5,847 bases of DNA from Clostridiales bacterium (GTDB taxonomy: Bacteria; Bacillota; Clostridia; Oscillospirales; Oscillospiraceae). The stretch lies in contig JAAYFX010000069.1 of NCBI GenBank assembly GCA_012728025.1, positions 1 through 5,847 on the forward strand. Reading direction: 5' to 3'. A program made the position numbers and the translations under genes. Shown piece after piece: positions 5,762-5,847 of this stretch (the first letter of the stretch is position 1; each line of letters begins with the position of its first letter). The notes under the pieces are model-generated. The model saw only the letters and a program-made list of their open reading frames with translations. It had not been told where the DNA came from and made no database searches.

Positions 5762-5847
5762 GGAGAGATGTCCGAGTGGTCGATGGTGACGGTCTTGAAA
5801 ACCGTTGTGCGAAAGCACCGGGGGTTCGAATCCCTCTCTCTCCGCCA
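5762..5847 (+). tRNA. tRNA-Ser, anticodon UGA
   Basis: A complete 86-base type II tRNA decoding UCN-family serine codons, chiefly UCA. The acceptor strands GGAGAGA (5762-5768) and TCTCTCC (5837-5843) pair fully, with discriminator G and encoded CCA at 5845-5847. The anticodon stem ACGGT/ACCGT encloses the loop CTTGAAA with anticodon TGA at 5796-5798. The long variable arm (GTGC-gaaa-GCAC, 5807-5818) is characteristic of serine tRNA. The T arm GGGGG-TTCGAAT-CCCTC contains one G-U pair. It ends exactly at the window edge, so further tRNA genes could follow. Confidence 0.97.

Noticed and set aside
1..5847. CRISPR array, phage, toxin-antitoxin or defence system
   Set aside because: No regularly spaced direct repeats, no integrase, transposase or small paired genes; all substantial frames are housekeeping genes.

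Overview
The window looks like a housekeeping stretch of a low-to-moderate GC Gram-positive bacterium, most likely a member of the Clostridia. The evidence is a ribonuclease J of Bacillus type, strong Shine-Dalgarno sites on every gene, consensus sigma-A promoters with 17-base spacers, a tRNA with encoded CCA, and a short palindromic repeat of a kind common in Clostridia. I cannot name the genus.

Layout. The left edge holds the first 210 codons of murD (peptidoglycan synthesis) on the minus strand, with its own promoter. Between murD and the next promoter is a 165-bp element with perfect 15-bp terminal inverted repeats, no coding capacity and the capacity to fold over its whole length: a miniature inverted-repeat (MITE-like) element. 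A near-consensus promoter then drives a roughly 200-nt, hairpin-rich leader followed by rpe (ribulose-phosphate 3-epimerase) and recR (recombination mediator). After a 368-bp gap without a credible gene comes rnj (ribonuclease J). A bidirectional terminator separates rnj from a convergent minus-strand gene for a YegS/BmrU-type diacylglycerol or lipid kinase, which has its own promoter and short leader. The right edge is a complete tRNA-Ser(UGA) with its own promoter.

The genes cover separate core functions: cell wall, pentose phosphate pathway, DNA repair, RNA decay, lipid recycling and translation. Nothing here reads as a linked multi-gene system, and I found no phage, CRISPR, toxin-antitoxin or defence locus. 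The parts least explained by ordinary genes are the MITE-like palindrome (722-886), the structured rpe leader (about 934-1139) and the recR-rnj gap (2488-2855).
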